From positions 198,793 through 262,792 of the forward strand of contig CAKQWA010000001.1 in the NCBI GenBank assembly GCA_934277945.1: a stretch of DNA of 64,000 nucleotides, given 5' to 3'. The position numbers and the translations under genes were made by a program. The DNA comes from an uncultured Alphaproteobacteria bacterium. GTDB taxonomy: Bacteria; Pseudomonadota; Alphaproteobacteria; CAAGCB01; CAG-977. A model generated the notes under the pieces. That model was not told the DNA's origin. It ran no database searches and saw only the letters and a list, made by a program, of their open reading frames with translations. Positions 16,101-25,182 of this stretch are shown one piece after another (within the stretch, counting starts at the first letter, position 1; each line of letters starts with the position of its first letter).

Positions 16101-16858
16101 CGCAAAATCCGGACGATACCGTGCTTGTGTCGCTAAACGACGTCGGTATTAAGGACGGCGACACGGTTATTTTAAACGGCGTGTCCTTTCAAATTCATGC
16201 GGGCGAAATCGTCACAATCATCGGACCGAACGGCGCGGGCAAAACGACGCTGCTGAAAGTCGTCTTGGGCGTGCGCAAGCAAACGCAAGGGACGGTTTGG
16301 CGGAAAAAAGGGCTGACAATCGGCTATATGCCGCAAAAACTGCCTTTGCCGAAGATGATTCCGATGACGGCGAAACGCTTTTTGCGGCTGGACGGCGACT
16401 ATCCGTTCGATGTTTTGCAAAGCGCGCTGGAAACGGCGGGAATCGCGGATTTGGCAAACCGCGACGTTCATCTTTTTTCCGGCGGGGAAATCCAGCGTCT
16501 TTTGCTGGCGCGCACGCTGTTGCGCAAGCCCGACCTGCTTGTCTTGGACGAACCCGTGCAGAATCTTGACGCCGGCGGGGAGGAGGATTTTTACACATTG
16601 CTCGACCTGCTGAACAAAAAATCGGGATGCGCGGTTTTAATGGTGTCGCACGATTTGCACGTCGTCATGTCGTCCACGAACAAGGTCATCTGTCTGAACA
16701 AGCACGTCTGCTGTGAGGGAAAACCTTCGGAAATCGCCGCTGACAAAAGTTTTGAAACATTGTTTCACGGCGGCAGGCTCGCGCTTTACGAACACAGGCA
16801 CAACCACAAACATTTGTGCGGCGGAGGGATAGAATATGATCACGACTGCGCTGACTGA
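16088..16858 (+). CDS. znuC: Zinc ABC transporter ATPase
   Basis: 256 residues. Walker A GPNGAGKTTLLK, ABC signature LFSGGEIQRLLLAR, Walker B LLVLDEPVQNLD and the switch His in VSHDLHVVM are all intact. The C-terminus is His-rich (EHRHNHKHLC, then DHD), common in ZnuC and possibly zinc-sensing. The ATG at 16088 lies inside the end of zur and has GAGGGGG ten bases upstream; a GTG at 16079 is an alternative. The 3' end overlaps znuB by 23 bases. Confidence 0.93.
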   Translation: MPQITQNPDDTVLVSLNDVGIKDGDTVILNGVSFQIHAGEIVTIIGPNGAGKTTLLKVVLGVRKQTQGTVWRKKGLTIGYMPQKLPLPKMIPMTAKRFLRLDGDYPFDVLQSALETAGIADLANRDVHLFSGGEIQRLLLARTLLRKPDLLVLDEPVQNLDAGGEEDFYTLLDLLNKKSGCAVLMVSHDLHVVMSSTNKVICLNKHVCCEGKPSEIAADKSFETLFHGGRLALYEHRHNHKHLCGGGIEYDHDCAD

Positions 16859-17654
16859 ACCGTTTTTCTGGCGGGCGTTCGCCGCCTGCCTGCTTGTCGC
16901 TCTGCCCGCCGGTCCCCTCGGCTCGCTGATGGTGTGGCGCAAAACCGCTTATTTCGGCGAAGCGTTGTCGCACGGCGCGCTTGCCGGCGTCGTTCTGGGC
17001 ATCGCGTGCGGCGTGTCCGCCAACATCGCGGTCACGGCGTTCATCTGTCTGCTCGCGTGCTTTTTGTACGCGGCGATGAAATCCAAGCGCGCGGAAACCG
17101 ATTTATTGTTGCTGATCATCGGTCAGACGGCGCTGTGCGCGGGCTGGATTCTGCTGTCCGTGTTCGACACCGTGCGCTCGGATTTGACGGCGTACCTGTT
17201 CGGCGACGTTTTGTCCGTCACGAACGGCGATTTGATTTTCATGGCTGTCGCGGCGGCGGTGTGCGGCGTTTTGCTGAAAAGAAACTGGCGCGCGCAGGTT
17301 TTCACGGCGGTCAGTCCCGAAATGGCGCAAAGCGAGGGAGTCGACACGGCGCGTCAAACGTTCGTTTTAATGATGACGACGGCGCTGTTCGTGTCGGCGG
17401 CTTTTAAAACGACGGGCGTTTTGCTGGCGGCAGCTTTGCTCGTCATTCCGCCGTGCTGTGCGTTTTTCTTTGCGAAAACGCCGGAAAAGAACGCGCTTTT
17501 CGCCTCTTTGACGGGATGCGTCTGCGTCGTCGCGGGGCTGTTCGCTTCCTTGACGGCGGACGTTCCGGCGGCGCCGGCGACGGAAATCTGTTGCGCGATT
17601 GCTTTTTTTAGTGCTTTTTGCTTAAAAAAATGCAATAACTTATCTGATAAATAG
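16836..17654 (+). CDS. znuB: Zinc ABC transporter permease
   Basis: 272 residues, about eight hydrophobic helices, the ABC-3 permease family. The early motif RKTAYFGEALSHGALAGV is the ATPase-contact and substrate region shared with MntB/ZnuB. TTGVLLAAALLVIPP is the conserved later segment. It forms the membrane channel for ZnuC and ZnuA. It overlaps znuC and is followed 20 bases later by a secretion-type ATPase gene. Confidence 0.93.
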   Translation: MITTALTEPFFWRAFAACLLVALPAGPLGSLMVWRKTAYFGEALSHGALAGVVLGIACGVSANIAVTAFICLLACFLYAAMKSKRAETDLLLLIIGQTALCAGWILLSVFDTVRSDLTAYLFGDVLSVTNGDLIFMAVAAAVCGVLLKRNWRAQVFTAVSPEMAQSEGVDTARQTFVLMMTTALFVSAAFKTTGVLLAAALLVIPPCCAFFFAKTPEKNALFASLTGCVCVVAGLFASLTADVPAAPATEICCAIAFFSAFCLKKCNNLSDK

Positions 17655-17674
17655 ATTTTCATACAGGTACGGAT

Positions 17675-18652
17675 ATGGCAAAAATCGAAGAACAAATGTT
17701 TTCGGACATTTATTTCACTCCCGAACGCGTCGCGTACATTCACGACGGCGAAACCCGCTACGGCTTGAAAGAGTTGATCGCCGACGATTTGCCGCAGTTC
17801 CGCGAAGCGCTCGAAGCCGCGTATTCCGGACGGTCGAGTTATTCGCTGAATTTCGGCTCGACAATGTACCGCGTCGAACGCGTCACAACGCTGACGGGCA
17901 TCCACTATTCCGCCCGCCGTATGCCGCGCAAAGTGCCTGAAATCACCCGCTTGGGCTTGCCCGAACCGCTGACGAACCATTTACTGTCGCTGAACAAGGA
18001 ATCGGGTCTGCTGTTGTGGGGCGGCGCGACGGGGTCGGGCAAAACGACCGCCATTTCGTGCCTTTTGAAAAAATACCTCGACCGCGAAGGCGGCTTCGCC
18101 TACACGATTGAAGATCCTCCCGAAATGCCTTTGGACGGCGTGTACCAGTCCAAACGCGGCGGCTTGGGATTGTGCAAACAGACGGAACCCGTCAACAACG
18201 ACTGGGGCGAATCGCTGAAATCGGTTTTGCGTTGCCGCCCGCGCTACATCCTCGTCGGCGAAATCCGCACGCCCGAATGCGCGTCGCAGATTTTGCGCGC
18301 GTCCACGTCCGGACACTTGGTGCTTTCGACAATTCACGCGAACTCGGTGGAAGACGCTTTGAACTCGGTCGTGAAATACGCGACGGCGTCGGGCTTGAAC
18401 GAAGAACTGGCGTGCGACCTTTTGGGGCGCGGCATTTTGGGCGTCGTGCATCAAAAATTGCAGGGCATTAAAACGGTCTACCCCGAAACCCGCTTCGTGT
18501 TCGCGAACCCCGATCCGATGCAGGCCGACCAATTGCGCATTTCGGTGCGCGACGGTCAGATGGCGCTCGGCACGCTGATGGAATCGCAGTCGGCGAAAAT
18601 GTTCCGCGGCATCCCGATGTTCAACACGCCGGAAAAGAAATTGAACGGTTAA
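17675..18652 (+). CDS. PilT/DotB-like secretion ATPase
   Basis: 325 residues of the type II/IV secretion ATPase superfamily. Walker A is GATGSGKTT, the Asp box is YTIEDPPEM, Walker B is YILVGEIRTPE, and the His box is GHLVLSTIHAN. The N-terminal domain is short, as in PilT retraction ATPases and DotB of type IVB secretion. No other pilus or secretion gene is adjacent. It sits between znuB and a terminator, so it may be co-transcribed with zinc genes. A prepilin peptidase gene lies 10 kb away. Whether it is PilT- or DotB-type cannot be settled by eye. Confidence 0.85.
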   Translation: MAKIEEQMFSDIYFTPERVAYIHDGETRYGLKELIADDLPQFREALEAAYSGRSSYSLNFGSTMYRVERVTTLTGIHYSARRMPRKVPEITRLGLPEPLTNHLLSLNKESGLLLWGGATGSGKTTAISCLLKKYLDREGGFAYTIEDPPEMPLDGVYQSKRGGLGLCKQTEPVNNDWGESLKSVLRCRPRYILVGEIRTPECASQILRASTSGHLVLSTIHANSVEDALNSVVKYATASGLNEELACDLLGRGILGVVHQKLQGIKTVYPETRFVFANPDPMQADQLRISVRDGQMALGTLMESQSAKMFRGIPMFNTPEKKLNG

Positions 18653-18656
18653 CGCC

Positions 18657-18683
18657 AAAGCCCCGAACATTCGGGGCTTTTTC
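18657..18683 (+). terminator. Terminator after the secretion ATPase gene
   Basis: AAGCCCCGA and TCGGGGCTT form a nine-base stem with a four-base loop, followed by a T run. It starts four bases after the stop codon. Confidence 0.88.
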
Positions 18684-18813
18684 GCAAGTGCGCGCGCGGC
18701 GGGGCATTTTTAAGGCGGTTTGCAAGCGGGGGCTTTCCGGTTTTTGTTTCAAATTTTGGCGGATATCGGAAATTCTTGTTTTTATCCGTTGCGGGTGCGC
18801 CGGATTTTTCGTG

Positions 18814-18851
18814 CAAAAAACGGCGAAACCGGACGGAATCGCCGCTTTTTT
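18814..18851. terminator. Bidirectional terminator before rbsD 3' end
   Basis: CGGCGA (18821-18826) pairs with TCGCCG (18839-18844). Six A precede it and six T follow, so it can act on both strands. It probably ends the rbsD transcript. The rest of the 218-base gap 18653-18870 holds the previous terminator and no reading frame I can support. Confidence 0.65.
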
Positions 18852-18870
18852 ATGTTTCGCGCCGTTTTTT

Positions 18871-19272
18871 TCAGAACGCCACGCCGCCGACGAGCAGGAT
18901 GTTCGCGAACGGCGTCGCTTCGCCCGTGCGGATGAAAATCACGCCGTCTTCGCGGGTGCGCGCTTTGAAATCTTCGTGCGCCAAAAACGAAAAATCGACG
19001 TTTTCGGGGATGATTTCACGCGTTTTCGCCAATATGACGGGATTTTTTTCCTGAATGTCCTTTGACAGATACGCCTTTTCAAAAATCATTTCGTTTTCAA
19101 CGGCTTTCAAGACGTCGATAAACGACGGAATCCCCTGAACCAGCGCCAAATCGACGCAAGGCGCGTCCTGCGGTATCGGTAGTCCGCAATCGCAGACGAC
19201 CAGTTTGTCCGTGTGTCCGAAGCCCGCCAGCAACGCCGACAATTCCGCATTGATAATGCCTTTTTTCTTCAT
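18871..19272 (-). CDS. rbsD: D-ribose pyranase
   Basis: 133 residues, the usual RbsD length. It speeds conversion between pyranose and furanose forms of ribose. Motifs are the start MKKKGIINAELSALL, the catalytic histidine in GFGHTDKLVVCDCGLPIP, and the ending IIRTGE-like VIFIRTGEATPFANILLVGGV. It stands alone, with no ribose transporter or ribokinase in the window. RbsD/FucU relatives with other sugars exist, so ribose is likely but not proven. Confidence 0.92.
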   Translation of the reverse strand: MKKKGIINAELSALLAGFGHTDKLVVCDCGLPIPQDAPCVDLALVQGIPSFIDVLKAVENEMIFEKAYLSKDIQEKNPVILAKTREIIPENVDFSFLAHEDFKARTREDGVIFIRTGEATPFANILLVGGVAF

Positions 19273-19330
19273 GCTCGCTCCTTTCTTTCATATAGGACGA
19301 AGTGTAGCGGATTTATCGTCCGTTGTAAAA

Positions 19331-19362
19331 GAAAAACCCCGCGGCGCGTTCTGTCCGCAGGG
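19331..19362 (-). terminator. Terminator of the fliK-flgD-flgE operon
   Basis: Read on the minus strand, CCCTGCGG and CCGCGGGG pair over eight positions with one T-G, followed by TTTTTCTTTT. It lies about 30 bases past the flgE stop. Confidence 0.8.
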
Positions 19363-19390
19363 CTTTCATAGGGAAAAAGAACTTGAACGC

Positions 19391-22294
19391 TTAACGTTTG
19401 ATCGTCAGCAGTTCTTCCAGCATGGTGTCCGCCGTCGTGATGATTCGCGCCGCCGCGGAGTACGCGCGCTGGACGACGATCATGTCGGTGAATTCTTCGG
19501 CGATGTCGACCGTCGATTTTTCCAGCGAGGATTCGGTGATTTCGCCCGCGCCCGCCTGTGTCGCCGTGCGCAAGGTCGGTTGACCCGAACCCGTCGTTTC
19601 AATCCACACGTTGCCGGTCAGCGCGCTCATCGAATTGGCGTCCGTGAACGTCGCCAGCGGAATCTGCGCGATGGGCGTCGTTTCGCCGTTGTCGAAAATG
19701 GCGGTGACGATGCCGTCTTCGCTGATGGTCACGCCGGAGTAACTGCCGAATTTCGCACCGTCCTGCGACACATAGTTCGTCGTGAACGTGCCGGACAGAT
19801 GCGTCAATCCCGTCGACGTGTTCGCCGAGCCCAGATTGATGGTGATGCGTCTGCCTTCCACACCGTCAACCATGTCTTGTGCGCCGTTCGCCCATTCGAT
19901 AGCCGCTTGCGAAATGTGGATGTATTTCGGCGTGCCGTCCGCGTTGAACTGAACGGCGGGGACGACCGCGCCCGCTTGGGCGTCTTCGACGCCGTTGTAT
20001 TCAAACGTGGTGCTCAAAACCAGCGTGCCGGAATCGTTGGGTTCGGCGGTCTGCTGACCGTAGGGTTTGCCGACGACGTTGGCGAGCGTGTTGCCCAAGC
20101 CGGTGCGGCCTTCAAAGTCCATGCAGGTCGACGTGTTGTGAACCAGCGTGCCTTCCGCGCCCATGGTCGTCGCGGTGATGATCTGCGTCGCGCCTTCGCC
20201 CGTCAGGACGCCCGCGTTCGCCGACACCGGCGCGCCGTTCGCGCTTGCCAGTTCCGCCAAACGCGCGGCAATGGCTTCGCCGTTTGTGTAGATTGTCAAA
20301 TCGACATCGTGAGCGGGATCCGCGGCGGGAGTCGTCACCGACAGCTTGTAGGTGACGCCCGCGATCGTGACGGTTTTGCCGTTGTAATCCGCCGCCGTGT
20401 TACTGTTGAACGACAGGGAGTCGACCGTGTATTCCGTGTCCGCGCCGACCGCCATGTACGCCTGCGTCGATACCATGGTCGCGTTGCTGACGCGGAAGTA
20501 CATTGACCAGTCTTCAATGCCCGGCGTGTTTTCGTAGTACGCCCGCATCGTGTTGTTCAGAGCGTTCATGACCAAAGCGGGAACTTCCGCCGCGCCGTCG
20601 GATTCCGCCAGAGCGGACAGGTCGACGCCGATGTGTCCCGCGGCGGGCGTGCCGCCGTTCGTGAATTCGTAGGTCACGCCGCCCAGTTCGACGGTGGAGC
20701 CGACGTACGAGTTCAAGCGTTTGGAATAGAACGTCAGAGACGTTGTGTCCGCAGACGTCACCAGCATATCGTTTCCGGACGCCGTCGGATGAATTTCCAG
20801 CGTCGTGCCGGAGGCGACGAAGCGCGTGGATTCCGTTTCGTTTTTGTCGATGCACGTTTTCAGCAAATTCAGCATTTTCGTCACGTTGACCGATCCGTCT
20901 TTATTGATGGCGGTGGAGATGTTGACGTTGACGATGCCGTTTTTCGTCGGCACTTCGGTTTTGGAGAAACTGTAAATGTTGTTGCCCAAAGCGACGGATT
21001 TTCCCAGATAATCGGTCGCCTGCGTGCCGGTGAACTGCATTCTGGCGACGTTTTTCACGTCCCAGTCGATTTCGACCAGCGAGAATTTGCCCGTCGACAC
21101 GCCCGTCGTCGGATCGGGGTTCGCCGCCGACTGCACGCACGAGGTGCATTTGCTGACGTCGAAGTCGATTTGCGTGCCGGCGTAGGACTGTTCGATTTCA
21201 ATGGTCGAGTTCGTGAACGTAAAGCGGTCGCCCGACGGCATGACGGTTTGCAGAACGCCCGTAAAGCGTTCGACAAAATCGGACGTCGTCAGAATGCCCG
21301 TCGACACGTCCACGGGAATGACTTTTTCGTTTTTCTGGGGCGAATAGGTCGTCATGCCGTCCGTCGTGAATTCAAAAACGTACGTCGTGCCGTTCGCCGT
21401 CATGGAAATCATGGAATGGTTGTCGGGAACGCGCGTGAATTCCAATTGCGCGCGCGCCGCGTAGACGTCGGGATCCGCGTCCTGTGTGGTTTCCGTGTTC
21501 GCATAGGTGACCAAAGTCGCCGCGCCCGCCGGCATTTTGATATCCAAGCCCCAAGCGTTTGAAGCCGTTTTCGTGAATTCAAAGCCCAAGTTGTGCGAGT
21601 TGCCCAAAGAGTCGTAAATCAGCGCCGCCGTGCTGTGCTGTCCGCCCGCTTCGGGATTGCGGAAATCGTAAATTTTGTCGCCGGACGGCAGGTTCGCGCC
21701 CAAAGACACGTTCATGGTCGCCGTCGCCGACCCGCCGATCGTTTCCAAGTTGATCGGCTTCAAGTTGTTGTAGTCGATAATGTTGTCATTGATGTACTGC
21801 GTCTCACCGTTCATGTCGGTGTACGCTTTCATGAAATAGTTGCCGTTGACTTCGACGATGGAAACGCCTTCCGTGCCGTCGTAAGGCAGCAGTGTCCACG
21901 CTTGCAGGTAATAACCCGCCGTGTTTTTCAAATAGCCGTTGTTGTCTTTTTGGAAAGACCCCGCGCGCGTGTAGCACCACAAATCGTCCTGTGTGGGATT
22001 CGCGGCTTCGGACACGACAAAGAATCCGTTGCCCGAAATACCGATGTCCGTCGTGTTCGTCGTGCTTTCCAGCAAGCCCTGCAAGTCGATGCCCTGACGG
22101 GGCTTCGCCTGCACGCCGCCCGACGAATAGCGCGTTGAGGACGTCTGTTTTGTCACCAGCGTCGAAAATTGCGTCTTGTTCGATTTATATCCCACCGTGT
22201 TTACGTTCGAGATGTTGTCGGAAATCGCGCTCATGGCGCTGGATTGCGCCGTCAAGCCCGACACGCCCGATGCCAATGCTCCGAATAAACTCAT
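19391..22294 (-). CDS. flgE: Flagellar hook protein FlgE, very long form
   Basis: 967 residues, about twice the usual 400-500. The N-terminus has the rod/hook signature (SAISDNISNVNTVGYKSNKTQF) and the C-terminus the matching coiled segment (IVVQRAYSAAARIITTADTMLEELL). These two ends build the inner hook tube. The extra length is in the surface-exposed middle, which holds at least three diverged copies of a roughly 105-residue module (see the repeat entry). A CxxC, CTSC, is at 383-386, rare in hook proteins. It is the last gene of fliK-flgD-flgE, expected to be transcribed from the sigma-54 site at 25.17 kb. Start 22294 has GGGAG upstream. Confidence 0.95.
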   Translation of the reverse strand: MSLFGALASGVSGLTAQSSAMSAISDNISNVNTVGYKSNKTQFSTLVTKQTSSTRYSSGGVQAKPRQGIDLQGLLESTTNTTDIGISGNGFFVVSEAANPTQDDLWCYTRAGSFQKDNNGYLKNTAGYYLQAWTLLPYDGTEGVSIVEVNGNYFMKAYTDMNGETQYINDNIIDYNNLKPINLETIGGSATATMNVSLGANLPSGDKIYDFRNPEAGGQHSTAALIYDSLGNSHNLGFEFTKTASNAWGLDIKMPAGAATLVTYANTETTQDADPDVYAARAQLEFTRVPDNHSMISMTANGTTYVFEFTTDGMTTYSPQKNEKVIPVDVSTGILTTSDFVERFTGVLQTVMPSGDRFTFTNSTIEIEQSYAGTQIDFDVSKCTSCVQSAANPDPTTGVSTGKFSLVEIDWDVKNVARMQFTGTQATDYLGKSVALGNNIYSFSKTEVPTKNGIVNVNISTAINKDGSVNVTKMLNLLKTCIDKNETESTRFVASGTTLEIHPTASGNDMLVTSADTTSLTFYSKRLNSYVGSTVELGGVTYEFTNGGTPAAGHIGVDLSALAESDGAAEVPALVMNALNNTMRAYYENTPGIEDWSMYFRVSNATMVSTQAYMAVGADTEYTVDSLSFNSNTAADYNGKTVTIAGVTYKLSVTTPAADPAHDVDLTIYTNGEAIAARLAELASANGAPVSANAGVLTGEGATQIITATTMGAEGTLVHNTSTCMDFEGRTGLGNTLANVVGKPYGQQTAEPNDSGTLVLSTTFEYNGVEDAQAGAVVPAVQFNADGTPKYIHISQAAIEWANGAQDMVDGVEGRRITINLGSANTSTGLTHLSGTFTTNYVSQDGAKFGSYSGVTISEDGIVTAIFDNGETTPIAQIPLATFTDANSMSALTGNVWIETTGSGQPTLRTATQAGAGEITESSLEKSTVDIAEEFTDMIVVQRAYSAAARIITTADTMLEELLTIKR
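20165..21043 (-). repeat. Three tandem modules inside flgE
   Basis: Residues about 418-710 of FlgE contain three diverged copies of a module that opens with a pattern like x-F-x-(8-10)-Y-x-G-K/S-x-V-x-L/I-x-G/N-x-x-Y-x-F/L. The copies begin near residues 418, 520 and 627, a spacing of about 105. A fourth, weaker copy may lie at 285-385. They probably form surface beta domains on the hook. Confidence 0.6.
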
Positions 22295-22390
22295 GTTCTT
22301 TCTCCCTTGTTTCGCCCGTCAAAGTCTTTTCTGTGTCTTTAAAGGGCGGAATTTGCACACCGGATTCTTCCCGTGCCGCAAAACTTGTTG

Positions 22391-23140
22391 TTAAGCCGCT
22401 TCCCGCGCGGCGTTTTGAATTTCATGTTCCGTGCCGTCCGCGACGTTTTCCGGCTTTTGCAGTTCGTCTTTCGTGTGAACCGCCAGAATGTCTTTCATTT
22501 TCGCAATAACCGATCCTCCGACGCTGATGGCGACCTCGTCGCCGTCGAACGCCACACCCGTGACCTTGCCGAACGCCGTCGTGTAAACCGAAACGTCGCC
22601 GCCCGACGCGCTTTTCGCTGACACGACGATTTTGTACGCGCCGTCGGCATACGCCTGTCCCGAAGAGTCCGTGCCGTCCCACTCCAAAATGTAGCGTCCC
22701 GCTTCTTTTCCGCCCTCCGCGAACGTCTTGACGACTTTGTTCGACGAATCGAGCAAAGACACCGTTACGTTCGTCGCGTTTTCGTCCAGCGTGTAGGAAA
22801 ATTTTGCATACCCGTCCGTCATCGGAACGGTTTGGCTTTCAATCTGCACCACCTGATCCATGTATCCGACCGCCTGCGCACCGACCGAAGCGACGTTTTG
22901 TGAAATCATCGTTTCCAAATAACTGTTCGTCTGAATGGATTGTTCGACGTTTGCGTACTGCACCAACTGGTTGGTGTATTCCGCCGTATCCATCGGGTCG
23001 AGCGGGTCCTGATTCTGCAACTGATTGACCAGCAGGTACAAAAACGTTTCCATATCGCCAAATAACTGTGTTTTGGACGAAGCCGAATCCGTGCCTTTTG
23101 TGACCGCCGCGCCGAGCGCTTCCGTTCCGCTGATAGCCAT
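22391..23140 (-). CDS. flgD: Flagellar hook capping protein
   Basis: 249 residues. FlgD caps the growing hook and is discarded afterwards. The N-terminal motif is DMETFLYLLVNQLQNQDPLDPMDTAEYTNQLVQ (given here from separate parts: LLVNQLQNQDPLDPMD and EYTNQLVQYANVEQ). The C-terminal half has the FlgD Ig-like/Tudor layout with a clear GRYILEWDGTDSSGQ motif. It lies between fliK and flgE on the same strand and has GGGAGG before its ATG. The 96-base gap after it carries no gene. Confidence 0.95.
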   Translation of the reverse strand: MAISGTEALGAAVTKGTDSASSKTQLFGDMETFLYLLVNQLQNQDPLDPMDTAEYTNQLVQYANVEQSIQTNSYLETMISQNVASVGAQAVGYMDQVVQIESQTVPMTDGYAKFSYTLDENATNVTVSLLDSSNKVVKTFAEGGKEAGRYILEWDGTDSSGQAYADGAYKIVVSAKSASGGDVSVYTTAFGKVTGVAFDGDEVAISVGGSVIAKMKDILAVHTKDELQKPENVADGTEHEIQNAAREAA

Positions 23141-23155
23141 GACAAGCCTCCCTTA

Positions 23156-25123
23156 TCAAATCCTGATGTTCAAAGCGTGACGCCCTGCCGACCAGCGCGA
23201 CGCGATGACCGCTTCGGTCAAATCGTCCTGATGATCGTCGTGCAAATCGGACGCTTGGGACATTTCGCCCTGTTCGCCGCCGTACCGACGCTGATGCGAA
23301 TGGTTGTTTTCCGCGAATTGCTGCGCCGTCTGCTGCTGTTCGCCGCGATAACTGAAATTCAGCGCGTTGTCGTTCAGTTTGAAGCCTGCGTCGGACAACG
23401 CTTTTTGCAGACCGGACGCGTCTTTTTGCAGCATTTCCAGCGTCGAGGCGCGGCTGGCGATGATCGTCGCTTTCAAATCGCCGTCGTCGCCGATTTCCAA
23501 AGACACCTGAATGTTGCCCAATTCTTTGGGTTTCAGCGTAATCGTCACTTTTTCCAAGCCCGATTTCGCGGCTTTGGCGATATTGACTTTAATCTGGTCG
23601 ACCAAATCGTTCGTCGGCACGTTCGGCTTCGCCTGCGTCGCGGCGGCTTCGCCCGTTCCCTGTGCTTTGCCTTTCAGCGCGGCGTGGAACGGCGTGACGA
23701 CGGAAGAAGCGTCCGCTTTGACGCCCGCCGTCTGCGTCGCCGTCACCCCCTCGATCGCCGTCGAGGATTTCAGGCTTTCGGTGAACGACTGCGTTTGCGC
23801 GTTCGGATTGTTCGCCAGCACGTTGACCGTGTCCGCGCGGGTTTGCGCGTTCGCGTCCGCGCCGACGTCGTTTTGCGCCGAAGCGTTTTGAGCGGGGGCG
23901 ATTGTCTGCGTCTGTTGCGCGGGACGCGTTTGAACGGCGTCCTCGACCGTTTTCGCGGCGACGTCTTCAACCGCCGCGTCCGCGTCGGCGTCCGTGTTTT
24001 CCTTGACCGCCGCGCGCGTCTGCACGGAAGCCTGCGCCGCGTTGTTTTCCACTTGAATCGACAATTTCGCGCCGTTCGTCAAATCCTGCGCGATTTGTTG
24101 AGCCTGCGCGTTTTGCGTCGCGTCCGTGTGGCGACCCGTCTGCGCGGCGTACGCGTTTTCGACCGGCGCGGTTTCGGCGGTTTCGCTCAATTCGGGCGCG
24201 AAATCCGCTTTGTCGCCGGTGCTCGCTTTCTTGGCGGCGTTCGTGTGTTTTTGCATGACGGGAGCGCCGTTTTTCGCTTCAACCTTTTGTTCGGGAGCGG
24301 CGACGGTTTCCGCCTGTTTTTCTTCGGGAGCCGCCGTTTGCGCGCCGTTTTCGATTTTCTGCCCTTGCGGACGGAATTCTTCGGGCGCGGCTTTCACGTT
24401 GGCGGTTTCGGGGGCTTCAACGGCTTCGGGCGCAACCGCGTCGACGTTGCCGTTCTGCATGGCGGGAGCCTGATTTTCAGCCGTTTGCACGGGAGCGACC
24501 TGTTGCGCCGCCGCCGCGTATCCGTCGGTTTGCACCGTCGAAGCGAGAACGGCCTCCGTTTCCTGCGGTTTGGCGTCCTTGTCCGTTTTCACGACGGTTT
24601 CGCCGTCCGCTTTTGTTTCAAAAACGGGGGATTCGTCGACGCTTTCGTCCAAGACGGTCTGTTTCGCGCCCAAAATCGCGCTTTCGACCGCTTCGGCGGA
24701 ATCTTTTTCTTCACGGGGAATCTTTTGCCCAACGGAGTCCGCTTTTTTGTCCGCGCTCAAATCGGGTTTGCCGGAAACGTCCGCCGGCGCGTCCTTTTGC
24801 GCTTTTTCGGCGTTCGGCGCGTCGTTTTCCTGCGTCTGCGCGCGGCGTTCGACGGGTTGGCTTTCCTTGTGGCGCGTCGTTTTTTCAACGTCCGTTTTCT
24901 TGGCGGACGACTTCATCGAATTCGTCTGAACGGTTTTAATAAAGCCCGAATCCGCAACGGTTTGCGACGAAGACGAAGCGGTTGTGTTCACCTGCTTCAT
25001 CATATCCAGAAACATATCGCCCGCGGTTTTCGTTTCGGCTTTCGCCGCCGCGTTCGCTGCCGATGCGATGACTCCCGCCGTCAAAGCGGCGTTGTTCTTT
25101 ATATTTAAAACGGATACGTCCAT
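23156..25123 (-). CDS. fliK: Flagellar hook-length control protein
   Basis: 655 residues. The first 480 are low-complexity, rich in Ala, Gln, Glu, Asp and Thr, as expected for the stretched ruler part of FliK. The conserved C-terminal domain (about 500-590) reads LEKVTITLKPKELGNIQVSLEI, then LKATIIASR and LQKALSDAGFKL; this part switches export specificity at FlhB. (Motifs are given in short pieces.) It ends in a His/Gln/Arg-rich tail. A near-perfect sigma-54 promoter lies about 40 bases upstream of the ATG. The long open frame on the opposite strand is a shadow of its biased codons. Confidence 0.92.
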   Translation of the reverse strand: MDVSVLNIKNNAALTAGVIASAANAAAKAETKTAGDMFLDMMKQVNTTASSSSQTVADSGFIKTVQTNSMKSSAKKTDVEKTTRHKESQPVERRAQTQENDAPNAEKAQKDAPADVSGKPDLSADKKADSVGQKIPREEKDSAEAVESAILGAKQTVLDESVDESPVFETKADGETVVKTDKDAKPQETEAVLASTVQTDGYAAAAQQVAPVQTAENQAPAMQNGNVDAVAPEAVEAPETANVKAAPEEFRPQGQKIENGAQTAAPEEKQAETVAAPEQKVEAKNGAPVMQKHTNAAKKASTGDKADFAPELSETAETAPVENAYAAQTGRHTDATQNAQAQQIAQDLTNGAKLSIQVENNAAQASVQTRAAVKENTDADADAAVEDVAAKTVEDAVQTRPAQQTQTIAPAQNASAQNDVGADANAQTRADTVNVLANNPNAQTQSFTESLKSSTAIEGVTATQTAGVKADASSVVTPFHAALKGKAQGTGEAAATQAKPNVPTNDLVDQIKVNIAKAAKSGLEKVTITLKPKELGNIQVSLEIGDDGDLKATIIASRASTLEMLQKDASGLQKALSDAGFKLNDNALNFSYRGEQQQTAQQFAENNHSHQRRYGGEQGEMSQASDLHDDHQDDLTEAVIASRWSAGRHALNIRI

Positions 25124-25161
25124 GTCGGAACTCCCTTTGCAAAATACGCTGCAAATGTATA

Positions 25162-25177
25162 TGCAAAGGGCGTGCCA
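25162..25177 (-). promoter_or_regulatory. Sigma-54 promoter of fliK-flgD-flgE
   Basis: On the minus strand the sequence is TGGCAC, five bases, TTGCA: an exact -24/-12 match. The expected start of transcription, about 12 bases downstream of the TTGC, leaves a leader of roughly 30 bases before the fliK ATG. Confidence 0.85.
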
Positions 25178-25182
25178 ATTTT

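Noticed and set aside
19205..20506. 433-codon plus-strand frame
   Set aside because: Shadow of flgE and rbsD with no ribosome site and an Arg-rich composition.
23177..25108. Long plus-strand frame of 643 codons
   Set aside because: It mirrors fliK; the Arg/Phe/Val-rich product is a shadow caused by biased codons.
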